Shown: positions 28,866 through 37,916 of the stretch, in pieces
Position numbering within the stretch: the first letter of the stretch is position 1
Layout of the letters: each line of letters starts with the position of its first letter
NCBI GenBank assembly: GCA_016780765.1
Contig: JADHLH010000003.1
Span: 1 to 64,000, forward strand
Direction of reading: 5' to 3'
DNA length: 64,000 nucleotides
DNA from: Alphaproteobacteria bacterium
Lineage (GTDB): Bacteria; Pseudomonadota; Alphaproteobacteria; Puniceispirillales; Puniceispirillaceae
Notes under the pieces: model-generated
The model's input: only the letters and a program-made list of their open reading frames with translations
Database searches by the model: none
What the model was told of the DNA's origin: nothing
Program-made: the position numbers and the translations under genes

Positions 28866-28989
28866 TCTAATGAAGTGAGGAAAGTTTCTGAACTTCTCTA
28901 CGGATTGTGTGATGGCACCCACACATGGCTCTGGCTCATCCTTCGGCCGGAGCACCCCTTAAAAGAGGCGCGAAAGCGCCTCTTTTTTT
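28866..28989 (+). ncRNA. Candidate small structured RNA (5' end unknown) ending in an intrinsic terminator
   Basis: Hairpin TGTGTG-ATGGCACC-CACACA, then GCTC...GAGC hairpin, then terminator GAGGCGC-GAAA-GCGCCTC-TTTTTTT, in an intergenic region with no convincing ORF. Confidence 0.4.
28965..28989 (+). terminator. Strong Rho-independent terminator
   Basis: GAGGCGC-GAAA-GCGCCTC followed by T-run; preceded by AAAA. Confidence 0.9.
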
Positions 28990-29126
28990 GTGTCTGCATT
29001 GTCATGCCTGCCATGAATGTGATTTGTGGCGAAGGTGGCGCTGTTGGTAGGTTTGATGCTCGCGGGTCAGTTTCCTCCACATTTTTGGCCCCGCATCATC
29101 CATCGTCAGCACATGGAGGTCAGCGC

Positions 29127-29516
29127 ATGTCGTCCCCGTCGTCAACGGCATCATCCGATCCAGTCGCCGCCCATCACAAGATCAACTATGTCGAGTTTGC
29201 TTCGGCATATCCGCAGCAATCTTGCGACTTTTTTGCTGCCTTGTTTGGTTGGCGACGCGAATCCTTTGGCCCGGACTATGTTGCCTTTCACGGTGCCGGG
29301 CTTGCTGGCGGTTTCTATCGCGCCAATCTGTGCAGCACCGCATCATCGGGCGGGGCGCTGATTGTTTTCTACAGCGCCGATCTGGACGCCAGCCTGTCGC
29401 TGGTAACCGCACATGGCGGGAGGATTGTCAAACCGGTCTTCGCCTTTCCCGGGGGCCGGCGTTTCCACTTCACCGAGCCAGCGGGAAATGAATTTGCCAT
29501 CTGGTCCGAAAGCTGA
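29127..29516 (+). CDS. VOC (glyoxalase/bleomycin-resistance)-family protein
   Basis: INYVEFASAYPQQSCDFFAALFGWRRESFGPDYVAFHGAGLAGGFYR...GGRRFHFTEPAGNEFAIWSE. Confidence 0.85.
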   Translation: MSSPSSTASSDPVAAHHKINYVEFASAYPQQSCDFFAALFGWRRESFGPDYVAFHGAGLAGGFYRANLCSTASSGGALIVFYSADLDASLSLVTAHGGRIVKPVFAFPGGRRFHFTEPAGNEFAIWSES

Positions 29517-29587
29517 TCTTTCTTGGCTTTGGCCGCAACGGCAAAGCTGTCATACTCGCCGCGTCTTTTCCCTTCTGGTGTCTGCGC

Positions 29588-30937
29588 ATGTCATCCGACG
29601 CGCCCGAAACTGCTGCCCGGCCGCTGATCCGCAACCTGCGTCTGGGTCTGCTGACTGTTGCCTGGGGCGCAGCACTCGTGACCATTCTGTCGGGCCAGGC
29701 GCATGGCATTACAGCGACGTGCGGGGCTGCGGCGCTGGGCCTGTTCATTCTTCTGACATTGCCGCGTCTGCGCCGTGACAGCCTGATCATCCTGGCAATG
29801 CTGGGCGTTGTCATGCTGTTCATTCTGGATGATGTGCCAAGCCTTGAAGATATGACCCGCGGCGGTGAACGTGTGCTGATCTTTGCGGCATTGTTGCCGA
29901 CAATGGCGCTGGTTCGTGCCACGGCCATGACGATGCCGTCGGTTCACGCCACGCAGGAACGCCTTGGACGTTTGCCTGCGGTTGCGTCAGCAGGCGGGCT
30001 GCAGCTGGCTGCGCACGTGTTTGGCGGTATCATAAACACCGGCGCGTTCGCTCTCTTATCAGCGGCCCTGCCACCTGACAGCGATACGCATCGAAGGCGC
30101 ATTGCCGCCGAAGCCGCCATCCGCGGGATGGTAGTTTCATCCGCCTGGTCGCCGTTTTTTGTAGCATTCGCCATTGGCCAGATATTTGTGGCACCTGCCT
30201 ATGCGTGGATGGCCATTGCGCTGGGAACGGTGTCAGCATTCCTGTTCATGGTGGTGACCATCGTCGGGTTGCATCGCGGCTTCAAGGGCACCGAACTGCG
30301 TCAGTCGCTGGCCTGTTTGGGCCCGGTGGCAAGCCGGCTGGCGGCGGTGCTGGCAGCGGTATTGGTGGTGGCGGTGGGACTGGAACTTACCGCACTGTCC
30401 GCCGTGGTGACGGTGATGCCGTTGCTGGTGCTGATACAGATGCTGCGGCACCGTGAGAAGGTTACAGTCATCATTGCCGATACGTGCGATGCCATGAACA
30501 AGACAGCCGATGACATCGTGGTGATCACGGCGGCTATGCTGGTGGCGTTTTTTGCCATAAGTTCAGCCAGTCTTGCCTCAATGGTGGCGGGTATCTACAG
30601 CGATGTGATTCCGGGCTGGATTGCCTTGCCCGCCGTGCCGATCATGATGATGTTGCTATCGGTGATTGGCATCCATCCGGTGATTACCAGCACCACATTG
30701 CTGGCGATCTTCAGTGGCGGCGGGGCGGATGTGCATCCGGCATTGCTCGTGCAGGCGCATCTGGTTGGCTGGGGGGCAGGCACGATGAGTTCGGTTGCAT
30801 CGCTATCGGTGCTCAGCTGCGCCACCCTGTACCGTGTGCCAACGCGCCAGCTGGTTTTCGGTGCCAATATCATCAGCGGGTTTGGCTATGCGGTTGTGGG
30901 CGGTGTGGGCCTCGCTCTCATCAATATGCTGATCTGA
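29588..30937 (+). CDS. Polytopic membrane protein, putative permease of unassigned family
   Basis: About 11-12 predicted hydrophobic segments over 449 aa; internal PVITSTTLLAIFSGGGADVHPALLVQAHLVGWGAG. Confidence 0.6.
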   Translation: MSSDAPETAARPLIRNLRLGLLTVAWGAALVTILSGQAHGITATCGAAALGLFILLTLPRLRRDSLIILAMLGVVMLFILDDVPSLEDMTRGGERVLIFAALLPTMALVRATAMTMPSVHATQERLGRLPAVASAGGLQLAAHVFGGIINTGAFALLSAALPPDSDTHRRRIAAEAAIRGMVVSSAWSPFFVAFAIGQIFVAPAYAWMAIALGTVSAFLFMVVTIVGLHRGFKGTELRQSLACLGPVASRLAAVLAAVLVVAVGLELTALSAVVTVMPLLVLIQMLRHREKVTVIIADTCDAMNKTADDIVVITAAMLVAFFAISSASLASMVAGIYSDVIPGWIALPAVPIMMMLLSVIGIHPVITSTTLLAIFSGGGADVHPALLVQAHLVGWGAGTMSSVASLSVLSCATLYRVPTRQLVFGANIISGFGYAVVGGVGLALINMLI

Positions 30938-30985
30938 ATGCTGATCTGAATGCTGATCTGAATGATGGTCTGAATGATGGTCTGA
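30926..30985 (+). repeat. Five 12-bp tandem units (3x atgctgatctga, 2x atgatggtctga) starting at the final codons plus stop
   Basis: ATG CTG ATC TGA (Met-Leu-Ile-stop) is the end of the preceding gene and is reiterated in frame. Confidence 0.97.
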
Positions 30986-31069
30986 CATGCGCTGTCAGGG
31001 ATTTCGGTGCTGACTTGAACGCTGGCCGTATTTTCTGCATGCTGGTGATAACGCAGGGAGGAGGTTCTT

Positions 31070-32086
31070 ATGATTTTTCGACAGCTTTTCGACTCGGCAT
31101 CGTCCACCTACACCTATCTGCTTGCCAGCCGTGTTGGCGGCGAGGCGCTGCTTCTTGATCCGGTGCTGGAAAAGACTGACCGCTATCTGAAGCTGCTTGA
31201 AGAGCTGGATCTGAAGCTGGTGAAGGTTGTCGACACGCATGTCCATGCTGATCATGTGACAGCCATGGGCGCGTTACGCGACAAGACCAGCTGTGTGACT
31301 GTGATGGGCGAACAGTCACCTGTCGATGTGGTATCGATGCGGGTGTCTGATGGTGAGCGCGTGACCATTGAAGGATTGTCGATGACTGCGATGCATACGC
31401 CTGGCCATACTGATGACAGCTATTGTTTTCGCATGGATGACCGTGTGTTCACCGGCGACACGCTGTTGATCCGCGGTACTGGCCGTACCGATTTCCAGAA
31501 TGGTGATGCCGGACAGCAGTATGATTCGCTGTTTGACGGGGTACTGAAACTGCCGGAATCCACACTTGTGTATCCGGCGCATGACTATAAGGGCGATACG
31601 GTTTCAACCATCGGCGAGGAAAAATCCTCAAACCCGCGTCTGCAAGTGGCTGGCCGCGCCGAATATATAGAATTGATGGCCAATCTGAAGCTTGCCAATC
31701 CAAAGATGATGGATGTGGCTGTACCAGAAAACATGCGGATGGGCCTGAATATTGACCGCCAGTGCGAGGTGGCAACCATCGCCCCCGAACGCATCATTGC
31801 CGATAATGCCGAAGGCATGATGATCGTTGATCTGCGTGAAGAGGGTGAACGCGTAAAAAGCGGTGTTATTCCGGGTTCTGTCCATGCCCCTTACAGCCGG
31901 CTTGACCAGCATCTGGACATGTTGCGCCAGGCAGAGGGACGTGATGTGGTCTTTTACTGCGCTGTCGGTGAACGCTCGACAATGGCGGTGAATATTGCGC
32001 GCGATCGTGGTGTATCGGGCTGTGCGCATATTCCGGGCGGATTTATTGCCTGGGCCGAAGCTGGCGGCAATATCGATCGCGTCTAG
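31070..32086 (+). CDS. MBL-fold hydrolase with C-terminal rhodanese domain (ETHE1/persulfide-dioxygenase-like)
   Basis: DTHVHADHVTAMGALR, HTPGHTDDSYCF, FTGDTLLIRGTGRTDFQ; rhodanese active loop CAVGERS. Confidence 0.9.
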   Translation: MIFRQLFDSASSTYTYLLASRVGGEALLLDPVLEKTDRYLKLLEELDLKLVKVVDTHVHADHVTAMGALRDKTSCVTVMGEQSPVDVVSMRVSDGERVTIEGLSMTAMHTPGHTDDSYCFRMDDRVFTGDTLLIRGTGRTDFQNGDAGQQYDSLFDGVLKLPESTLVYPAHDYKGDTVSTIGEEKSSNPRLQVAGRAEYIELMANLKLANPKMMDVAVPENMRMGLNIDRQCEVATIAPERIIADNAEGMMIVDLREEGERVKSGVIPGSVHAPYSRLDQHLDMLRQAEGRDVVFYCAVGERSTMAVNIARDRGVSGCAHIPGGFIAWAEAGGNIDRV

Positions 32087-32883
32087 CGCGGCTTTCTGAA
32101 ATATATTTCGGTCGGTGCCAGCAGCCCTGTCTTGATATGCTGTGCCAGATTGTGAAACGGGTCGGCGCTGCCATCTGGCCGGTTGGCCGGGCCGCTGTCC
32201 GGCATCGCTGACAGCATGCTGGCGGCACCCGCGCTCTCGTCATGCTGGGCCTCAAGGGCAAGGTCGGCGTCGATTGCGGCGGCGATGTAATCGGCTGGCC
32301 GGGCCACCGCGCTGAACGATGCATCCGAGGCCCAGGGAAACGGGAACTTCAGGTCACCATCGGATGTCTGCATCATATCATAGACGCAGAATCGCCCGCC
32401 TGGCTGCAGGACCCGGAACGCTTCACGCATCAGGCCGTGCTTGTCTGCCACATTCATTCCCACATGCAGCATCACGGCATGCGAAAACGCGTCATCGGGC
32501 AGGGGCAGCGCCAGAATACTGCCTTGTGTCAGGGTAACCTGTTCTGCCAGCCCGGTGATGTCATTCAAGGCTCTGCCCGTGGTCACGAACTCCTCGGTCA
32601 GATCGACGCCGCTGACGGTGCATCCTGATATGTCGGCAATGGCCCGGGCTGGCCCGCCGGTACCGCAGCCAAGATCGACCAGCCGGTCCTGGGGCATCAG
32701 TGTCAGGCGAGAGGCGATGCGCCGCGTGGCAAATAATCCGCCAACATGGAATTCATCAAGCGGTGCCAGCGTCTCAATGGTGATGTCATTGCCGTCAACA
32801 CCCTGCTTGGCAAGGGACTTCAAGATGCGGTCAAGCAGGCCCGGGCGTCCGTAATGCTGTTCGATGGCGGCGTCCTGTGACAT
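32083..32883 (-). CDS. Class I SAM-dependent methyltransferase
   Basis: LVDLGCGTGGPARAIADISGCTVSGVDLTEEFV. Confidence 0.88.
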   Translation of the reverse strand: MSQDAAIEQHYGRPGLLDRILKSLAKQGVDGNDITIETLAPLDEFHVGGLFATRRIASRLTLMPQDRLVDLGCGTGGPARAIADISGCTVSGVDLTEEFVTTGRALNDITGLAEQVTLTQGSILALPLPDDAFSHAVMLHVGMNVADKHGLMREAFRVLQPGGRFCVYDMMQTSDGDLKFPFPWASDASFSAVARPADYIAAAIDADLALEAQHDESAGAASMLSAMPDSGPANRPDGSADPFHNLAQHIKTGLLAPTEIYFRKPR

Positions 32884-33079
32884 GTCCTGCTCCGGATCAA
32901 TCTGGCTGTGTCGTTAGGATAGCAGACAATATGGATGAAAGTCAGGCTGGATGATGTCTGCATGACGGACGGGCAATATGGGTGCTGTTGGTAAATGGCA
33001 TTATGGTGGTGATGCCGACGGCGTGTTGCCATGTGCGGCCAGCCCGCCGGTTGCACCCATCTGTCAGAAGGAGATGACC

Positions 33080-33478
33080 ATGACTCTCGTCCCGCTGATA
33101 AATGCCACCATGCCGATACCGCTGCATGCGCTCGCTGCCATTCTGGCGCTGGTGATCGGCGCTGCGCAGCTGTGGCTGGCCAAGGGCACTGCGCGGCATC
33201 GGCAGCTGGGTTATGTCTGGGTCGGGCTGATGGCGTTCGTGGCGATCAGCGGATTCTTCATTTACGAAACGCGGCTCTTCGGCGTCTTCAGTCTCATCCA
33301 CCTGTTGTCGGTTCTGGTGCTTGTGACCTTGTGGCGGGCCGTCCGGATGGCGCGCGCTGGCAAAATCAGGGCGCACCGACGGGCGATGATCCTGCTGTTC
33401 TGGCTGGCGCTGGTTTTGACCGGATTGTTCACCTTCGCGCCGGGGCGGATCATGCATCAGGTTGTGACGGGTTTCTGA
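33080..33478 (+). CDS. DUF2306-like membrane protein
   Basis: Four-TM protein; PLHALAAILALVIGAAQLWLAKGTARHRQLGYVWVGLM; R-AHRRAMILLFWLALVLTGLFTFAPGRIM. Confidence 0.8.
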   Translation: MTLVPLINATMPIPLHALAAILALVIGAAQLWLAKGTARHRQLGYVWVGLMAFVAISGFFIYETRLFGVFSLIHLLSVLVLVTLWRAVRMARAGKIRAHRRAMILLFWLALVLTGLFTFAPGRIMHQVVTGF

Positions 33479-33514
33479 GAACGGACTGTTAGCCGTGATC
33501 CGGCGTCGTCCGGA

Positions 33515-34624
33515 TCAGAGGCCCAGCGCCTCTGCCATCGTATCAATCATCGCACATTGCCAGTTTATCTGCGCTGCGTCCGGCTGTTGTTCGATAAATT
33601 TCGGCAGAAAAGGGTCGACAAGATCAGTGTCGATTCCGGCCAGTCCTTCTACCACGCGATGTCCGCAGAACGGCACATAGGCCTCGGAATACCCGCCTTC
33701 GTGAATGGCGACAACGCGCCCGCCACATAACGCGTCCGCCGCCGTCATCACCATTCCCGTCATCTCGGCATAAGTGCTGGACAGACAGGCCATGCGTCCC
33801 AGCGGGTCGACATGGCTGGCATCAAGGCCGTTGGCGATGATAATGATATCCGGCTGAAATTCGTGTATCAGCGGCAGGGCAACGCGCTGCATGGCGTGCA
33901 GATACGCCTCATGCCCGCACCCCGATGGCAATGGCAGATTGGTGTTCGCACCCACGCCTTTGCCGATGCCGCGATCATCCAGCCCGGTATAGCCTGTCGG
34001 GAACAGATTGGCCTGATGCAACGACAATGTGTGAACATCGGGGTCAGCATGGAAAATGGATTGCGTTCCGTTACCGTGATGCACATCCCAGTCAAGCACG
34101 AAAAAGCGACTTGCAGCACCGGCAGCGCGCGCCGCCTCAATTGCGATGCTGATATTCGACAGCAGACAGAACCCCATGCCCTGATCGGCAAGGCAGTGAT
34201 GCCCCGGCGGGCGGGTCAGCGCATAGGCCGTGTCATGGGTGCCGGACAGCACGCCCAGAACCGCATCACGGGCAAGCCCGGCCGCCTGACAGGCAATTTC
34301 GAAAGACCCGCGTCCAAACGGGGCTGAGACACCCAACATGCCGCCGCGCTCGTCGCTCAGGGCTTTGAAGTTGGCAAGATAATCGGCGGTATGGACGGCC
34401 GCCAGTTCGGCCGCGCTGGCGGGTGCTGCATCGCGCGCATCCAGCTGTTTCATCAGTCCGGACACCTCCATCAGATTGCGCATCCGGCGCTTGGATTCAG
34501 GGCTTTCGGCATGCCCGCCTGCTGCCATCGGTTGAATCCATCCCCCGACCGGGGCTGTCAGTGCCGCTTCGCCGGTGGTGTGCCAGAAACAGGCTTCGGA
34601 CATATAGAAGGCAGTGTTGCGCAT
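33515..34624 (-). CDS. Class II HDAC-like / acetylpolyamine-amidohydrolase-family deacetylase
   Basis: ALTRPPGHHCLADQGMGFCLLSNISIA; FVLDWDVHHGNGTQSIFHADPDV; IIIANGLDASHVDPLGRM; IHEGGYSEAYVPFCGHRVVEGL. Confidence 0.92.
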   Translation of the reverse strand: MRNTAFYMSEACFWHTTGEAALTAPVGGWIQPMAAGGHAESPESKRRMRNLMEVSGLMKQLDARDAAPASAAELAAVHTADYLANFKALSDERGGMLGVSAPFGRGSFEIACQAAGLARDAVLGVLSGTHDTAYALTRPPGHHCLADQGMGFCLLSNISIAIEAARAAGAASRFFVLDWDVHHGNGTQSIFHADPDVHTLSLHQANLFPTGYTGLDDRGIGKGVGANTNLPLPSGCGHEAYLHAMQRVALPLIHEFQPDIIIIANGLDASHVDPLGRMACLSSTYAEMTGMVMTAADALCGGRVVAIHEGGYSEAYVPFCGHRVVEGLAGIDTDLVDPFLPKFIEQQPDAAQINWQCAMIDTMAEALGL

Positions 34625-34634
34625 GGCTGTCTCC

Positions 34635-36758
34635 TCAAAGCTGGCCGGCGCTGTCAGTGCCGCCAAGCCGTGTTGCCCAGCCGCGCAGAATTCTGTCGGC
34701 GATAATGGCGATGAAAGCCATCGACAGACCGGCTGTCACGCCAAGGCCCGTATCCGCATCACGCAGGCCGATATTGACCTGTTCTGCAAGCCCGCGCGCG
34801 CCCACCAGCACAGCAATGATCAGCATCGCCAGCGCAAACAGCACAGTCTGATTCAGACCCAGCAGAATGGCCGGACGGGCGACGGGCAGTTCAATCAGCA
34901 GCAGGCGTTGCAGTGGTGAACAGCCATTTGCCCGCGCTGCCTCAATCAGGGTTGGCGGCACATGCCGCAGCCCGTGTTCGGTATAGCGGATGATCGGCAC
35001 GATGGCATAAAGCACAATCGCCACAAGCGCCGAGAATTCATTCACCTGAAACAGGGCCACCGCCGGGATCAGGAAGATATAGAGCGGGATCGACTGCAAG
35101 GTGTCATTCAGCGGGCGCATGATTCGCGAGACAATCTCGAACTTCGCCGCCAGTATGCCAAGCGGGCATCCGATCAGCATGCAGACAAGAATGGCGGCAC
35201 TGCACAGATAGACCGAATACAGCGCGTCCTGCCAGTGGCCGGTCAGGGTGATGGCCAGCATCATGGCGGCCGCCACAAGCGCGAACTGCCAGTTGACCAT
35301 CCGCCATGACAGCCAGGTGACGCCGGCAAAGACAACCCACCAGGGCAGAAAGGTGAACCCGGTAAAGGCGATCAGACCGGCCGCCAGAAGAAAGCCGCCA
35401 GCCGCCCGGTGTCCACGCCAGGCCAGAACGCCGCTGCCAGCACATATCGCCAGCAGATAGACGGTCTGCATAACAGGCGTGAAGGTAACGCCCCAGGTAA
35501 AGGGCAGCACAGCCTTGGTCAGGCCGATGCGCATCGGCAGCAACAGATAGACCAGCGCGTTGTTCTTGATCGCATCAAGTGTCATGCCATGCGTGGCAAT
35601 GAACGCGCGCAGCCACTCATTGACAGCGACCTCGCCAAAACGAAAGAAGACAGCGCTGACAACGGCAAGCGCGTCAGATTCCATCTTGTACAGCAGGCTG
35701 ACAAACAACACTGCAACAAGCCCGGCCAGGTGCCAGACAAGCGGAATGCCGACCTTCGCACCTTTGCTGCCCGCGGCAGTGGGGGTATTGCGGCGTGTGG
35801 CGGCAGCACGGGTCAGCCGGTCAATCACCACAGCCAGCAGCACAATCACGATGCCGGCGGCCAGCGCCTGTCCGAACCGCGCTGATCCCTTGTTTGTGGC
35901 GACCAGCACTTCGCGGCCAATATCATCAAATCCGCCAATCACGGCGGCGATAATCACCATGGACAGGCTGGCCAGCACCAGCTGGTTAATCCCGACAAGG
36001 ATCTGATGCTTGGCGCATGGCATCTCGATAAACCGAAAACGCTGCCAGGCCGTGGTGCCGGACATGGATGATACTTCGCGCAATTCCTGTGGTACGCCGC
36101 GCAGCCCCAACATCACATTGCGCGTCATTGGCGGAGCCGCATAGATCATGCTGGCCAGCACTCCCGGTACCGGGCCAAAGCCAAACAGCACAACCAACGG
36201 CGCCAGATACGCAAAAGTCGGGATCGTCTGCATCAGGTCCAGCGTTGGTTGCAGCACGGCATTTGCCCGCCGTGACTTTGCCCCAAGAACACCCAGCCCA
36301 AAGCCAACGGCAAGCGCCAACGGCACCGCCACACCCACCATCGACAGCGTGTTCATTGATTTCAGCCAGTATCCGGACAGCGCCATATAGAGAACCGCGC
36401 TGCCGCACAACGCCGCGAGGCCGGCCCCCTGAAGCCGCCATGCAAGCCATGTCACGGCAATCACGATAAAGGGCCACGGCGTTGCATGCAGCAGTGACTG
36501 CAGAGCGCGCACCGCCCAGTCCAGCGCGCCGGCCACGGCCCGCAAGGCCGGTTTGAAGACAATGACAAACGCATCAATACCGTTATTGATTGCGGCCGCG
36601 ATGGCATCACCCCCGGCCAGCGGTGCGGCCACGATGGCGGGCAACCGATCCGGCATTATGATCGCAGCAATGCCCAGCAAGACCATCACCGCCCCGGCAA
36701 GCCGGGTTGTCAGCTCCCCTCTGATGATGGTGCCCTGGGTTGTGACTGCTACGCTCAT
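34635..36758 (-). CDS. Glycine-betaine/proline-type ABC transporter, two permease domains fused in one polypeptide
   Basis: 707 aa with two ProW-like domains and two EAA loops (REVSSMSGTTAWQRFRFIEMPCAKHQILVGINQ and IEAARANGCSPLQRLLLIELPVARPAILLGLNQ). Confidence 0.9.
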   Translation of the reverse strand: MSVAVTTQGTIIRGELTTRLAGAVMVLLGIAAIIMPDRLPAIVAAPLAGGDAIAAAINNGIDAFVIVFKPALRAVAGALDWAVRALQSLLHATPWPFIVIAVTWLAWRLQGAGLAALCGSAVLYMALSGYWLKSMNTLSMVGVAVPLALAVGFGLGVLGAKSRRANAVLQPTLDLMQTIPTFAYLAPLVVLFGFGPVPGVLASMIYAAPPMTRNVMLGLRGVPQELREVSSMSGTTAWQRFRFIEMPCAKHQILVGINQLVLASLSMVIIAAVIGGFDDIGREVLVATNKGSARFGQALAAGIVIVLLAVVIDRLTRAAATRRNTPTAAGSKGAKVGIPLVWHLAGLVAVLFVSLLYKMESDALAVVSAVFFRFGEVAVNEWLRAFIATHGMTLDAIKNNALVYLLLPMRIGLTKAVLPFTWGVTFTPVMQTVYLLAICAGSGVLAWRGHRAAGGFLLAAGLIAFTGFTFLPWWVVFAGVTWLSWRMVNWQFALVAAAMMLAITLTGHWQDALYSVYLCSAAILVCMLIGCPLGILAAKFEIVSRIMRPLNDTLQSIPLYIFLIPAVALFQVNEFSALVAIVLYAIVPIIRYTEHGLRHVPPTLIEAARANGCSPLQRLLLIELPVARPAILLGLNQTVLFALAMLIIAVLVGARGLAEQVNIGLRDADTGLGVTAGLSMAFIAIIADRILRGWATRLGGTDSAGQL

Positions 36759-37855
36759 CCAGCTGATCCCTGTTGCGATGCAGAGGGTGCTGGTTGCGGG
36801 TTGCGGATGTTGTCCAGAATGTTCTGCCGGTTGGCCGTGCCGACGGGCTGGCCATCCGCATCGACAACGGTGATCGCGGTCACATCACTGCCGGTTGTCA
36901 TCAGCATATCTTCAAGCGAAGTTGTAGCCGGCAGGGCAGGCGCGCCGGCACTGCCGGTTGTCGCAGGTTGCATCACGTCTCCCAGACGCAACACCTGCAG
37001 GCGCGACACATCACCGACAAATCGGCTGACATAATCATCAGCCGGGCGCATCAGCAGTTCGGCAGCGCGTCCCTGCTGGATGATACGTCCGTCCCGCATG
37101 ATGGCGATTCTGTCGGCAAGGCGCACAGCTTCGGAAAAGTCATGAGTGACAAAGATGATGGTCTTGCGAAGGCGTGCCTGCAGCGCCAGCAATTCATCCT
37201 GCAGCTGTTTGCGGATCAGCGGATCAAGCGCGCTGAATGGTTCATCAAGCAGCCATACTTCCGGGTCCACCGCCAGTGATCTGGCAATGCCGACGCGCTG
37301 TTGCTGACCGCCTGACAGTTCTGATGGATAGGCATCGCCGCGCCCATCCAGCCCGACCAGTGACAACATCTCGGCTGCCTTTGCGGCGCAGTCTGCGGCG
37401 GCCTCACCGCGAACCTTCAGCGGGAAGGCAATGTTTTGCAAAGCGGTGAAATGTGGCACCAGTCCAAAATTCTGGAACACCATGCCCATCCGGTGGCGGC
37501 GGATATCCATCAGGCTGGATTCCGGCATGGCAGCCAGATTGGCATCATCAAGCCAGACGTCGCCGGAAGACGGGCGGTGCAGTTGGGCGATACAGCGCAG
37601 CACGGTCGATTTGCCTGACCCGGACAGGCCCATGATGACAAACAGTTCACCGCGCGCGATGTCGATATTTACATCGCGCGCGCCGATAATGGCATCGGTG
37701 CCGTCAATCGCCTGTTCAACAGATGTATCCGGAGCACGCTTTGCACAGGCCGCCTCGGCGGCTGTACCGAACAGCTTCCAAAGTCCCCGGCAGCGGATCT
37801 TGGGATCGGAACGCGATGCCTCGGGCATGGTGCTGGGCTCCGTCTGGAAAGACAT
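36755..37855 (-). CDS. Glycine-betaine/proline-type ABC transporter ATP-binding protein (ProV-like)
   Basis: [60 protein letters not shown]-like C-terminal extension. Confidence 0.93.
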   Translation of the reverse strand: MSFQTEPSTMPEASRSDPKIRCRGLWKLFGTAAEAACAKRAPDTSVEQAIDGTDAIIGARDVNIDIARGELFVIMGLSGSGKSTVLRCIAQLHRPSSGDVWLDDANLAAMPESSLMDIRRHRMGMVFQNFGLVPHFTALQNIAFPLKVRGEAAADCAAKAAEMLSLVGLDGRGDAYPSELSGGQQQRVGIARSLAVDPEVWLLDEPFSALDPLIRKQLQDELLALQARLRKTIIFVTHDFSEAVRLADRIAIMRDGRIIQQGRAAELLMRPADDYVSRFVGDVSRLQVLRLGDVMQPATTGSAGAPALPATTSLEDMLMTTGSDVTAITVVDADGQPVGTANRQNILDNIRNPQPAPSASQQGSAG

Positions 37856-37916
37856 AAAAAGGAATGAAGCGGTACGGCGCTGCGGCGCCGTACCTGTTAT
37901 GCGTGTCAGTCAGGCC

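Noticed and set aside
30926-30985. Short regular repeats considered as a CRISPR-like array
   Set aside because: Units are directly adjacent with no spacers and are only 12 bp long, so they are a tandem repeat.
34635-36758. Possibility that the 707-aa permease is two genes joined by a lost stop
   Set aside because: Both halves keep complete permease features and the linker is ordinary; it reads as a real fusion.
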